Assembly: GCA_937146805.1 (NCBI GenBank)
Contig: CAKZRR010000009.1
Span: 21,884-85,883, forward strand
Source of the DNA: an uncultured Owenweeksia sp.
GTDB taxonomy: Bacteria; Bacteroidota; Bacteroidia; Flavobacteriales; Schleiferiaceae
Direction: 5' to 3'
DNA length: 64,000 nucleotides
How positions within the stretch are numbered: position 1 is the stretch's first letter; each line of letters begins with the position of its first letter. This document shows, one piece after another, positions 53,650 through 62,021 of this stretch. Under the pieces are notes generated by a model. The model did no database searches, had not been told where the DNA came from, and worked only from the letters and a program-made list of their open reading frames with translations. Both the position numbers and the translations under genes were made by a program.

Positions 53650-53807
53650 TGGGCTTGGGCACAAGCTTGGCTATCCAACACCCCTAATCAAAACCAAAAT
53701 TTGATTTAAAGTTTCTGAAACTCATTGATTTACTATGACTACCTTCGCGGCCGCAAAATAAATGGGCGGCAAGAGCCTTTATGTAATCTGCGTCAAACAA
53801 GATTGTT

Positions 53808-54260
53808 ATGAAACGAATTAAGGAATACAAAACGCTATTTAGTGTAGAAGGTGAAGCCACGCTTAAAGAACTAAAAACTACTTATAGAAATTTGGTTAAA
53901 GAATGGCACCCAGATAAGTTTCAGGCGGATGATAACAAGGCTTTAGAAGCAGAAACCATGAGCCGGAGAATAACGGACGGCTATCATTTTTTGGTGAGCA
54001 TAAATTCCGAAACCAAGGCTAAAAATCTAGAGGCTTTTACCAATACCACTACGCAGTGTACCATTGCCGATTACAAGCATAAAGGACTGTTGCTCGAAAT
54101 TACGTTTACGGATGGTTCAACCTATGAGTATTTTGGCGTGAATAAAGGTCTTTTCATCAAGTTCAATAATTCAGATAAACAAATGCGTTTTGCCAAGCGA
54201 AGCATTTTTAGCGCTTTTCCGTATCGCCAATCAAAAAAAGCAAGCCCTGATTTAGTTTAA
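53808..54260 (+). CDS. J-domain-KTSC fusion protein
   Basis: A 150-residue protein. Residues 1-65 form a J-domain with the HPD tripeptide in YRNLVKEWHPDKFQADDNKA, which should stimulate an Hsp70. Residues 75-140 match KTSC: IADYKHKGLLLEITFTDGST, YEYFGVNKGLFIKF, and MRFAKRSIFSAFPY. KTSC domains occur alone or joined to lysyl-tRNA synthetases and are presumed to bind nucleic acid or a protein partner. The fusion would target DnaK to that partner, which is inference. Confidence 0.85.
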   Translation: MKRIKEYKTLFSVEGEATLKELKTTYRNLVKEWHPDKFQADDNKALEAETMSRRITDGYHFLVSINSETKAKNLEAFTNTTTQCTIADYKHKGLLLEITFTDGSTYEYFGVNKGLFIKFNNSDKQMRFAKRSIFSAFPYRQSKKASPDLV

Positions 54261-54315
54261 TGAGCTTAAGGCAAATATTCAATCCTCAACGGGATTTACT
54301 AGCTTGCCTTAAAAA

Positions 54316-54894
54316 ATGAAGGGCCATTATCCATTAAAGTCTAAGGACGTACTTTCGGAACTTGCCAGAAGCAAAGGAATCGACTCCTGGGGTCAATTAA
54401 CCCAATGGATTAGAAAACTTCCTTACGGGCGAAATAAAAACCGCAGCGACTTAGCCCTGGTTTTATTCGAAGAAAAAGGAAGTTGCAGTTCTAAACATGC
54501 TTTGCTTAAAAAACTGGCCGATCTAAACGGCATTCCAAATGTTAAGCTGATACTTGGGATATACAAAATGAGTTCGCTCAACACCCCAAGTATTGGAACT
54601 GCATTAACCAAAAATGGCCTCAACTTTATTCCAGAAGCGCATTGCTATTTAAAAATTGACCAAAGTAGATTTGACTATACCAGTCCCTCTTCTTCCTTTA
54701 ACAGAATTGAGATGGATATTCTTCAGGAAACTGAAATAGAGCCCGATCAAGTGGCCGTGTTTAAAGTAAACTTTCATAAAGCATTCTTAAAAAAATGGAT
54801 TATTGAAACTAAACTGGGTTTTGATTTTGATGAACTTTGGGAAATAAGGGAAAACTGTATTAGAAACTTGGCGAAACAATTGCCAGCTAACTAA
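54316..54894 (+). CDS. Transglutaminase-like cysteine protein
   Basis: A 192-residue protein with the order Cys-His-Asp typical of transglutaminase-like enzymes: GSCSSKHALLKKLADLNGIP (Cys on a helix start), PEAHCYLKID (His), and SRFDYTSPSS (Asp). The surrounding LILGIYKMS and later helices fit a compact papain-like fold. Whether it is a protease, amidase or inactive cannot be told. It is not coupled to a neighbour. Confidence 0.6.
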   Translation: MKGHYPLKSKDVLSELARSKGIDSWGQLTQWIRKLPYGRNKNRSDLALVLFEEKGSCSSKHALLKKLADLNGIPNVKLILGIYKMSSLNTPSIGTALTKNGLNFIPEAHCYLKIDQSRFDYTSPSSSFNRIEMDILQETEIEPDQVAVFKVNFHKAFLKKWIIETKLGFDFDELWEIRENCIRNLAKQLPAN

Positions 54895-54983
54895 ACATGA
54901 GTCTTTTATAAGTCCTAAATTCAGTAAACTTTGTCCCATTAATTTTTAATTCTATCATTCCTTTAATCTTTAAGTAATACTAA

Positions 54984-55472
54984 ATGCTACATCTAATTGT
55001 TGGAAATACCGGTTCTGGTAAAACCACTTATTCAACCAGCCTGAAGGAGGAAACAAATGGTATTATCTTTTCCATCGACAAATGGAACAACACTTTGTTT
55101 CTAAAAGATAAAAGAGCCACGGATGGAATTGAATGGTTTTTGGAGAGAATTGATAGATCTGAGAAAATGATTTTGGAGTTAATTCAGCAACTAGAAGACT
55201 CGGGCACTGATTCTATTCTTGATTTAGGCTTTTCAAAATTTGAGCATCGCCAAAAGTTTAGAGATTTTGCCGCCAAAAATAGTTTTGTGGTTAAGACTCA
55301 TTTTTTGGACATAACTAAAGAAACACGACTGGAAAGAGTAATGTCAAGAAATAAATTACAAGGCAGCACCTTTGAGTTTGAAGTGTCTCAAGAAGACTTT
55401 GACTTTATGGAAACTTGGTTTGAGAAACCCACCATGAACGAAATGAAAGATGGACTAACAATTAGCGAATGA
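54984..55472 (+). CDS. P-loop kinase (AAA_33/zeta-toxin-like)
   Basis: A 162-residue ATPase with Walker A LIVGNTGSGKTTYSTSLK at the N-terminus, an FSIDKWNNTLFL segment where substrate-binding Asp often lies, and a lid-like DITKETRLERVMSRN with arginines. The size and layout match small kinases such as gluconate kinase or zeta-type proteins. No antitoxin is next to it, so a toxin role is not supported. Confidence 0.75.
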   Translation: MLHLIVGNTGSGKTTYSTSLKEETNGIIFSIDKWNNTLFLKDKRATDGIEWFLERIDRSEKMILELIQQLEDSGTDSILDLGFSKFEHRQKFRDFAAKNSFVVKTHFLDITKETRLERVMSRNKLQGSTFEFEVSQEDFDFMETWFEKPTMNEMKDGLTISE

Positions 55473-55626
55473 CCAAAGCACGATTGTTAATGTAAGTAGA
55501 AATATTGATGAGTAAGCATGAATGAGTTTTGGACGTTTACCAATTGGTGCTTAATAAATGTGTCTTGTTTCAGTTGATTTATGCAAACCACGTACATTGT
55601 ACCTCTTATCTATCTCAATCTAAAAA

Positions 55627-56211
55627 ATGAAATCAACATTAACTGCTGAATTATTAAAATACAACCCATCATTTTCCGAAAATGAATTGAGGTTTGGTTT
55701 GTCTTTGTTTGAAGAAAAATTATTTAAAGCCAACACACAAATATCCAGTATCGGTGCCGTATGCAATTATCTCTTCTTCGCGGAAAGCTCCGTTACTCGA
55801 TGCTTCTATTTAGATGAAGAAGGGCAGCAACAAACGCTGTGGATGAAGCCTGAAAAAACCTTTATTACGGAATATAAAAGCTTCGTTAACAAAGAAGAAT
55901 CTCAGTTTGCGCTCCAATTTTATGAAGACACTAAAGTATGGATGATTTCAAAGAAAAATCTGCTTAGCCTTTACCATGAACATACAAGCTGGGCACTATT
56001 TGGAATTTCATTAATAGAACAAGTTCATATTACATTGATAGATGTTTTTGTAAATCTGCTTAAAAATGACGCTACTCGAAACTACCAATACATTGAGTAT
56101 ATGTTTCCTAAATTTATACAAGTAGCGCCTCTTAAAGACATTGCCTCCATGTTGCAAATATCTCAGGTAAGTCTATCTAGAATAAGGGCAGGTAAACAAT
56201 TAAAAAACTGA
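55627..56211 (+). CDS. Crp/Fnr-family transcription regulator
   Basis: A 194-residue regulator. The N-terminal cyclic-nucleotide-binding-like barrel has ISSIGAVCNYLFFAESSVTR, FYLDEEGQQQTLWMKPEKTF. The C-terminal winged helix has APLKDIASMLQISQVSLSRI as recognition helix-turn-helix. No cysteine cluster for an Fe-S centre is seen, so it is not an oxygen-sensing FNR. It precedes the SRPBCC gene by 66 bases and may regulate it. Confidence 0.85.
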   Translation: MKSTLTAELLKYNPSFSENELRFGLSLFEEKLFKANTQISSIGAVCNYLFFAESSVTRCFYLDEEGQQQTLWMKPEKTFITEYKSFVNKEESQFALQFYEDTKVWMISKKNLLSLYHEHTSWALFGISLIEQVHITLIDVFVNLLKNDATRNYQYIEYMFPKFIQVAPLKDIASMLQISQVSLSRIRAGKQLKN

Positions 56212-56277
56212 TTATTTAACATTTGTAAATCGCGCTATAATTCTTCTTTATTTTCTTTACAACCTCAAAAAAAAGCA

Positions 56278-56772
56278 ATGAAAAAATTATTCACACTATT
56301 CGCAATGTTTACAACTACCCTTTCCGTAAATGCCCAAGATGGCAAAGCCAACACAGTAAAAAAAACGTTTAGTCGTACTACCACCATTAATAAAACTATT
56401 AATGCCGAGGCCGCCACTATTTGGCCCATTCTCACCAATGCCAGCGATTTTAATAAATGGAACTCTACTGTAGTATCCATACAAGGAAATATCGCTGAAT
56501 CTGAGAAAATAGCGCTGGTAAGCACTTTAGATACCAGTAGAACTTTTAAGCTAAAAGTAAAAGAATTTGTGCCTAACCAAAAGTTAGTTTGGGGAGATGC
56601 CATGGGCGAACGAACTTTTACCTTACAACAGGATGGAGAGCAAACTCTTTTTACGATGAGCGAAAAAATTGGCGGATTTATGTTTCCATTGTTTGCTGGC
56701 AAAATACCATCATTCGATGCTTCATTTGAGCAGTTCGTAGCTGATTTGACCAAAGAAGCGGAATCAAAATAA
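56278..56772 (+). CDS. Secreted SRPBCC (START-like) family protein
   Basis: A 164-residue protein with a signal peptide (LFTLFAMFTTTLSVNAQ). The START-like fold follows: SRTTTINKTINAEAATIWPI, LTNASDFNKWNSTVVSIQGN, LKVKEFVPNQKLVWGDAMGE, RTFTLQQDGEQTLFTMSEKI. These cavities bind hydrophobic ligands. A secreted form is less usual. It ends at a bidirectional terminator shared with mdh. Confidence 0.8.
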   Translation: MKKLFTLFAMFTTTLSVNAQDGKANTVKKTFSRTTTINKTINAEAATIWPILTNASDFNKWNSTVVSIQGNIAESEKIALVSTLDTSRTFKLKVKEFVPNQKLVWGDAMGERTFTLQQDGEQTLFTMSEKIGGFMFPLFAGKIPSFDASFEQFVADLTKEAESK

Positions 56773-56810
56773 CTTTAAAGCATGCCTAAAATTAGGCTAC
56801 ATCAATAACA

Positions 56811-56855
56811 AAAAAAACACCCACCTCGGCAAAAGCCAAGGTGGGTGTTTTAATT
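56811..56855. terminator. Bidirectional terminator between SRPBCC gene and mdh
   Basis: A 15-bp stem (AACACCCACCTCGGC / GCCAAGGTGGGTGTT, one mismatch) with an AAAA loop. A T-rich side on one strand and A-rich on the other let it serve both convergent genes. Confidence 0.88.
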
Positions 56856-56874
56856 TTAAAAAGATAAACTCTTA

Positions 56875-57801
56875 TTAGGCGTTTAGCAAACCATTGGTTT
56901 TACGCACGGCAGCAGCACTTTCTTCCAATTTAGCTTTTTCAGCATCGTTTAAGTCAATTTCTACGATAGACTCAATTCCGTTTTTACCAATAATACAAGG
57001 TACGCCAATAGAAATATCGTTTAAGCCATACTCCCCTTCTAACAAGGCCGAGCAAGGAAACATTTTCTTTAAATCGCAACCTATTGCTTGTACCATACCC
57101 GATACCGCAGCACCCGGTGCATACCAAGCCGAAGTACCTAATAATTTAGTAAGAGTAGCACCTCCTACTTTGGTAGCCTCCAATACTTCGCTCATTCTAT
57201 CATCGCTAATAAACTGAGAAACTGGTACACTATTACGTGTAGCCAAACGAGTCAATGGAATCATACCGGTATCGCTGTGTCCACCAATCACCATTCCATC
57301 TACATCCGAAATTGGGCAATCTACGGCTTCTGCCAAACGGTACTTAAAACGGGCCGAATCTAAAGCTCCACCCATTCCAATAATTCTATTTTTAGGCAAT
57401 CCCAACGCTTGGTGCGTAAGGTATGTCATCGTGTCCATTGGGTTTGAAACCACAATAATAATTACGTTAGGCGAATGCTCAATTAAGCTAGTGGCCACCG
57501 TTTTTACAATACCTGCATTAATACCAATAAGTTCCTCACGTGTCATTCCTGGTTTACGTGGAATGCCTGAAGTAATTACGGCTACATCGCTACCAGCGGT
57601 TTTTGAATAATCGCCCGTAGTTCCAGTAATTTTAGTATCAAAACCATTTAAAGAGGCAGTTTGCATTAAATCCATTGCCTTACCCTCTGCAAAGCCTTCC
57701 TTAATATCTACCAATACTACCTCAGCAGCAAAATCTTTAATCGCAATATACTCTGCACAACTGGCACCTACTGCACCTGCGCCTACAACCGTAACTTTCA
57801 T
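56875..57801 (-). CDS. mdh: Malate dehydrogenase
   Basis: A 308-residue NAD-dependent dehydrogenase of the TCA cycle (LDH-like MDH). I start at MKVTVVGAGAVGASCAEYIA; 13 upstream codons are untranslated. The dinucleotide motif is GAGAVG. SGIPRKPGMTREELIGINAG has the substrate arginine, VVSNPMDTMTYLTHQ the conserved VSNP, and VIGGHSDTGMIPLTR the catalytic histidine. The malate- versus lactate-determining loop carries arginine (RKPGMTR), as in MDH. Confidence 0.96.
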   Translation of the reverse strand: MKVTVVGAGAVGASCAEYIAIKDFAAEVVLVDIKEGFAEGKAMDLMQTASLNGFDTKITGTTGDYSKTAGSDVAVITSGIPRKPGMTREELIGINAGIVKTVATSLIEHSPNVIIIVVSNPMDTMTYLTHQALGLPKNRIIGMGGALDSARFKYRLAEAVDCPISDVDGMVIGGHSDTGMIPLTRLATRNSVPVSQFISDDRMSEVLEATKVGGATLTKLLGTSAWYAPGAAVSGMVQAIGCDLKKMFPCSALLEGEYGLNDISIGVPCIIGKNGIESIVEIDLNDAEKAKLEESAAAVRKTNGLLNA

Positions 57802-57912
57802 ATTTATAGTTAATTTACATTTATTAATAATGGGCGGCAAAGTTAAAAAATGCCCCTAAAAAGCCTTCATATATACTGGCTTTTATTAGTTAGCCTTTCG
57901 GCTGATGTAATT

Positions 57913-58311
57913 TTAGTCAGTAGCTTTTCCTTGCATCTCCAATTCTTCAATCTCCTCAAGCTCCCACTCACTAAAAGGTTTAATCATCATTTTTTTATCA
58001 AACAGCTCCTTGCCAGTATAAAAGCTCAACCAAAACTCGTTGTAAAAACCAAATACCGCAGGATCTATAGCTTCTACCTTTTCAAAACTATTGGCGGCTA
58101 CCTCTTGCATAAAATGTCGCAGCGTAGATGTTTTTCGGCCACTACCATCCTCATTCTCGCGGGCGTTTGACACCACCATTACATTACTAATATTAGTAGG
58201 CTTATTATTAATTACGTACACGTACCAGCTACTTTCTCCTTTCTCGTTTATAGATTTTCCTACCGCTATTTTAACATCGGTAATCTCCGGAAAATTGATA
58301 TCCTTTTTCAT
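57913..58311 (-). CDS. Conserved Bacteroidota protein of unknown function
   Basis: A 132-residue cytosolic protein starting MKKDINFPEITDVKIAVGKS (the frame opens 9 codons earlier). YVYVINNKPTNISNVMVVSN, TSTLRHFMQEVAANSFEKVE, FGFYNEFWLSFYTGKELFDK and WELEEIEEL are typical of a small family widespread in flavobacteria. It is sometimes mislabelled as phenylalanyl-tRNA synthetase. There is no synthetase motif. Function unknown. It is divergent from purT. Confidence 0.65.
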   Translation of the reverse strand: MKKDINFPEITDVKIAVGKSINEKGESSWYVYVINNKPTNISNVMVVSNARENEDGSGRKTSTLRHFMQEVAANSFEKVEAIDPAVFGFYNEFWLSFYTGKELFDKKMMIKPFSEWELEEIEELEMQGKATD

Positions 58312-58407
58312 TGCTTTATCCAAATTTGAATACCGCAAAAGTAGCTACAATTCTATTGAGAAATAAAGGACGTTTGGCTACATTCGTGCTTTTATAAAAC
58401 AACACAC

Positions 58408-59574
58408 ATGGCAGGTAAAATTGTACTTCTAGGATCGGGTGAATTAGGTAAAGAACTGGTAATCGCGCTGCAGCGACTAGGCCAATATGTAGTAGCCTGT
58501 GATAATTATCTCGGGGCACCGGCCATGCAGGTAGCCGATGAGTTTGAAGTACTAAACATGCTTAGCGCCACCGAACTAGATGCCGTGGTAGCCAAACATC
58601 AGCCGCAGCTAATTGTGCCCGAAGTAGAAAACATACGCACCGAACGATTTTACGATTACGAAAAGCAAGGTATTACGGTAGTACCCAGTGGCAAGGCAGC
58701 CAATTACACTATGAACCGTAAGTTAATTAGAGATTTAGCTGCTAAGGAGTTGGGAGTAAAAACAGCTCCTTATCAATACGCCACAACAGCCGAAGAATTT
58801 GAAAAAGCGGTGCACCATATTGGTATGCCCTGTGTTGTAAAACCTTTAATGAGCAGCAGCGGAAAAGGCCAAAGTGTAATTAAAAAAGAAGAAGAAATTG
58901 AGGCTGCATGGCAATATGCCTTGAGCGGCAGCCGTGGCGATTTACAGGAAGTAATTGTGGAGGGTTTTGTTGACTTTATTTCGGAGATAACTTTACTTAC
59001 CGTAACACAGCACAACGGCCCTACCCTGTTTTGCCCGCCAATTGGGCACCGACAAGAGCGTGGCGATTACCAAGAAAGCTGGCAGCCCAGCAGGCAAACC
59101 GAAGCCGAATTGGCCGAAGCCCAAAATATGGCGCAAAAAGTAACCGAAGCTTTAGGCGGAGCAGGCATTTGGGGTGTTGAGTTTTTTATTGCTAAAGATG
59201 GAGTCTATTTTTCAGAACTATCACCAAGGCCACATGATACAGGCATGGTAACCTTGGCAGGCACGCAAAACTTAAACGAATTTGAATTGCATGCGCGAGC
59301 CATTTTAAACCTTCCCATTCCAGAAGTTACTCTGGATAGACAAGGGGTATCTGCGGTAATTTTAGCCGATCAGCAAATTGATAAACGACCTAACTATTCG
59401 GGACTTGAGAGAGCATTAAACGCATCTCAATCTGACATACGTATTTTTGGGAAACCAACAGCAAGGCCCTACCGTAGAATGGGCGTAAGCCTTACTTATG
59501 GCAATGTAGATGGTGACCTTATTTTACTTCGAAAAAAAGCCGCTAAACTGGCCGCGCAGGTTAAGATTAGTTAG
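58408..59574 (+). CDS. purT: Formate-dependent phosphoribosylglycinamide formyltransferase
   Basis: A 388-residue ATP-grasp enzyme that makes formyl-GAR from GAR, formate and ATP in purine synthesis. The N-terminus [20 protein letters not shown] binds GAR. The ATP-grasp part has [40 protein letters not shown], and [20 protein letters not shown]. The C-terminal [11 protein letters not shown] is also conserved. Complete and of normal length. It is the last core gene before the cassette array. Confidence 0.96.
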   Translation: MAGKIVLLGSGELGKELVIALQRLGQYVVACDNYLGAPAMQVADEFEVLNMLSATELDAVVAKHQPQLIVPEVENIRTERFYDYEKQGITVVPSGKAANYTMNRKLIRDLAAKELGVKTAPYQYATTAEEFEKAVHHIGMPCVVKPLMSSSGKGQSVIKKEEEIEAAWQYALSGSRGDLQEVIVEGFVDFISEITLLTVTQHNGPTLFCPPIGHRQERGDYQESWQPSRQTEAELAEAQNMAQKVTEALGGAGIWGVEFFIAKDGVYFSELSPRPHDTGMVTLAGTQNLNEFELHARAILNLPIPEVTLDRQGVSAVILADQQIDKRPNYSGLERALNASQSDIRIFGKPTARPYRRMGVSLTYGNVDGDLILLRKKAAKLAAQVKIS

Positions 59575-59610
59575 AGGGGATATCCTATTACTGGAACACG
59601 TACATTTTTA

Positions 59611-59849
59611 CGCAGAAATGAACAAATTACATTACCATTAAAAATTGGCTTAGCTTTACGAAGCCAGAACACGGAAAAAATGGCCATTTCATTTAGAGCT
59701 TGGATCAGGAATTACTTAGACATAACTCTGCGCAGGATAGAAAACCCTTTGGACACTATTTTAAGAGATAAAACACTGACTAACAAACAACTAAACAAAG
59801 ACTAACGAAAGCGGTATATCTGCACATTGCGGATATACCCACGTTAGGC
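59611..59849 (+). repeat. 240-bp repeat unit, copy 3
   Basis: It contains GAACAAATTACATTACCATT, TGGCTTAGCTTTACGAAG and AAAAAATGGCCATTTC, in the order of copies 1 and 2. It ends in ACTAACAAACAACTAAACAA and the attC-like hairpin at 59800-59849. It occupies most of the 289-base gap between purT and the first cassette gene. Confidence 0.8.
59800..59849 (+). other. attC-like site opening the cassette array
   Basis: Outer stem CTAACG (59802-59807) / CGTTAG (59842-59847), and inner stem GGTATATC (59813-59820) / GATATACC (59832-59839), both perfect and separated by unpaired bases. R' is GTTAGGC (59843-59849), which fits GTTRRRY. The R'' box GACTAAC departs from RYYYAAC at one position. The next gene starts 20 bases after R'. 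Confidence 0.75.
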
Positions 59850-59863
59850 ATCATTAGGACAAA

Positions 59864-61465
59864 ATGGAAGACTCAATATTTAGACTAAAAGAAGAAGACG
59901 AAAAAAAACTTTTTGAGAACGGTCACATAGTTTTTGACTCTTCTGCTTTGTTGAGTTTTTATGGTTACACAGAAAGGATTTCTGAAGAGTATTTTAACAA
60001 GGTATTTGAAGCACTGAAAGGACGTCTATGGCTCCCAGCTCAAGTTATCTATGAATTCGAGAAAAATCGAGAAAAAGTAATTACTAAGCCTAAGGGCGAA
60101 TATATCGGCCTAATTAAAAGCGAAAAAAAGGATGGTGGATATTTAAATACTGTACAAAGTTATCTTGACCTGATTAGAAAAAACTCAAGCTCAATTAAGG
60201 GACAAATAAAAACCCTTTCAGAAAGAACGATAAAAGACGACAAACACCCTCACATAGAACAAAAAAGTATTACTGAGTTTAAAGAGGTACTCAAAGCATT
60301 TGAAACAAACATTGAGATTTTAAATGAGGGTTACCAAAACCTACTCAATGACACTCAAAATCAAATAGAAAAGAAAATTAAGGAGTTAGATGAAAAAACT
60401 TCATCCGATAACTTTAGAGAAAGATTGGACAAATATTTCACTCATGGAAAATCTTATGTGTATGAGGAAATGTTAGAGATAATAAAAGAGGGACGATTTA
60501 GATATGAAAATGAAATACCTCCAGGCTACAAAGATGAAAAAGACAAAATAGGTTTCCAGATGTATGGGGATTTATTGCTGTGGTTTCAAGTAATTGACTA
60601 TGCAAAGAAGGAACAGAAACCAATAATCTTTGTCACTAATGATGTAAAGGAAGATTGGTGGCAGCAAGATGGAGATGGACAGAATAGTAATATTCCGAGA
60701 CATGAACTATTGTATGAGTTCAAGGACAAGAGCGGCCAAAAGATTTGGTTTTACACTATTGACAATTTAATCTATAAGTCAAACCAATACCTAAACACTG
60801 AAGTATCAGAAGATGTAATTGAAGAAATTCAAAATGTCAATATTAGTAACATTGACCAAGAATGGCTCAACTTACTTCAAGATGCATTAGACAGTGATGA
60901 AGACGTTAGAGCAAATCACAGATATAAATACGAAGGGAAATCGCTTGGTACATGGCTTGTAGGAATCGCTCAAGCGAATAAAAAAGATAAAAAGCTTGAT
61001 ATAAGAGCCGAAATCGAAGACCTCGGATTTGACTATAACTTGCGAGGAAGAACTCCTGAAGCTTCAACAAAAAGATTTATCAGACAATTAGCTGCGGAAG
61101 ATGATCCACTCAAAGTAAATTATCAGAATTGGTTTAATCAGATTGTCGCTCCAAAAAAAGAAGATTTGTCCGAAGAAACAATCGAGCAATTAAATCAAGT
61201 TTGGGAGCTCAAATTTGATGAAGAAAGATATTGGGATATCCCTAATAAAATTAAGGACAGAGTTGATGATTGGAAAGAATTCAGGTATAACTCTGAAGTT
61301 AATCCAAGAGGTAAATGGTCTACAAATGATAGAGAAATGGGTAGTGACCTTTATACTTGGGTTCTGAAAAGAAGAAAAGAGGACGAATTAATGAGTCTAA
61401 TTTTAGACCGTTTTAGTCAACAAGAATTAGATGAACTTGAAGCAGAAGGCTTTCAAATAAAATAA
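59864..61465 (+). CDS. PIN-like domain protein with C-terminal helicase-associated-like region, cassette 1
   Basis: A 533-residue protein. Residues 20-305 match the PIN-like (PIN_8) family: HIVFDSSALLSFYGYTERIS with acidic Asp25, LPAQVIYEFEKNRE with Glu64, then YGDLLLWFQVIDYAKKEQ (Asp236) and IIFVTNDVKEDWW (Asp260, Asp264). A coiled-coil insert lies at 100-190. Residues 340-430 contain KSLGTWLVGIAQANKKDKKL and IRAEIEDLGFDY, like a helicase-associated (HA) repeat that binds nucleic acid. PIN_8 proteins are presumed RNases in conflict systems. The gene fills the first cassette alone. Confidence 0.8.
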   Translation: MEDSIFRLKEEDEKKLFENGHIVFDSSALLSFYGYTERISEEYFNKVFEALKGRLWLPAQVIYEFEKNREKVITKPKGEYIGLIKSEKKDGGYLNTVQSYLDLIRKNSSSIKGQIKTLSERTIKDDKHPHIEQKSITEFKEVLKAFETNIEILNEGYQNLLNDTQNQIEKKIKELDEKTSSDNFRERLDKYFTHGKSYVYEEMLEIIKEGRFRYENEIPPGYKDEKDKIGFQMYGDLLLWFQVIDYAKKEQKPIIFVTNDVKEDWWQQDGDGQNSNIPRHELLYEFKDKSGQKIWFYTIDNLIYKSNQYLNTEVSEDVIEEIQNVNISNIDQEWLNLLQDALDSDEDVRANHRYKYEGKSLGTWLVGIAQANKKDKKLDIRAEIEDLGFDYNLRGRTPEASTKRFIRQLAAEDDPLKVNYQNWFNQIVAPKKEDLSEETIEQLNQVWELKFDEERYWDIPNKIKDRVDDWKEFRYNSEVNPRGKWSTNDREMGSDLYTWVLKRRKEDELMSLILDRFSQQELDELEAEGFQIK

Positions 61466-61468
61466 CGA

Positions 61469-61542
61469 ATGCCTAACAGTGGCTAAGAAATCATAGCTGC
61501 CCTGCGGGACAGCAACGCTTCTTAGCCGGAACGTTGTGGTGC
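61469..61542 (+). other. attC site between cassettes 1 and 2
   Basis: R'' GCCTAAC (61471-61477, fits RYYYAAC) and an R'-like GTTGTGG (61533-61539). The stem is GGCTAAGAA (61481-61489) / TTCTTAGCC (61519-61527), with an inner GCTGCCC / GGGACAGC hairpin. The R'' end ATGCCTAAC is the exact reverse complement of the cassette's left end GTTAGGCAT (59843-59851). Confidence 0.88.
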
Positions 61543-61550
61543 ATTAAGAA

Positions 61551-61925
61551 ATGAACGAGATTAAAGAAATAATAAAATCACTTGCAGAAAGGATTGATGC
61601 ACCAGAAATCTATTTGCCTACTTATAATTATTCTGAAGATTTTGCGAGACCTCACATTGAAAAACATGGAAGTGAATATCATTGGGTGGTAATTGAACGT
61701 GGTGAAGAACTAGAAAGACGCAAGACGAAAAACGTAAAGGAATTATTATTTTGGGTTTTCGATATGGTAACTTTTGAAATGGCGGTAAAACTAGAAGTAA
61801 AGAACAGGATTGAGGAAGAAGATTTTAGAATTCAAATGTTTCGCATTCAAGAAGAGCTTATTAAAAAAATTGACCCAGAGTATGAAGCTATAATTGCTAA
61901 AAAGCACTTTAAATTATTAAAATAA
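61551..61925 (+). CDS. Imm63-type immunity protein, cassette 2
   Basis: A 124-residue protein. GSEYHWVVIERGEELERRKT, NVKELLFWVFDMVTFEMAVK, and LEVKNRIEEEDFRIQMFRIQ match the Imm63 family of polymorphic-toxin immunity proteins, with the RGEELERR and LLFWVF blocks most telling. No toxin is encoded in the cassette, so it would protect against toxins made by other cells. The start is 18 bases after the R' box. It is alone in its cassette of 464 bases. Confidence 0.65.
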   Translation: MNEIKEIIKSLAERIDAPEIYLPTYNYSEDFARPHIEKHGSEYHWVVIERGEELERRKTKNVKELLFWVFDMVTFEMAVKLEVKNRIEEEDFRIQMFRIQEELIKKIDPEYEAIIAKKHFKLLK

Positions 61926-61930
61926 AAAAC

Positions 61931-62006
61931 GCACCACAACAACGCCTAAACCGCATTTTTTCCGCACGCGGAAAAAAACGGACGGCTTAGCCAAGCGTTG
62001 GGCATA
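61931..62006 (+). other. attC site between cassettes 2 and 3
   Basis: R'' CCACAAC (61934-61940) and R' GTTGGGC (61997-62003, fits GTTRRRY). Stem AACGC / GCGTT (61941-61945, 61995-61999) and a long inner TTTTTTCCG / CGGAAAAAA hairpin with CACG loop. The ten bases GCACCACAAC (61931-61940) are the exact reverse complement of the left end of cassette 2, GTTGTGGTGC (61533-61542). Confidence 0.9.
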
Positions 62007-62021
62007 ATTAAAAAATAGAAC

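Noticed and set aside
54984..55472. Zeta-toxin toxin-antitoxin module
   Set aside because: The P-loop kinase has no epsilon-type antitoxin gene beside it.
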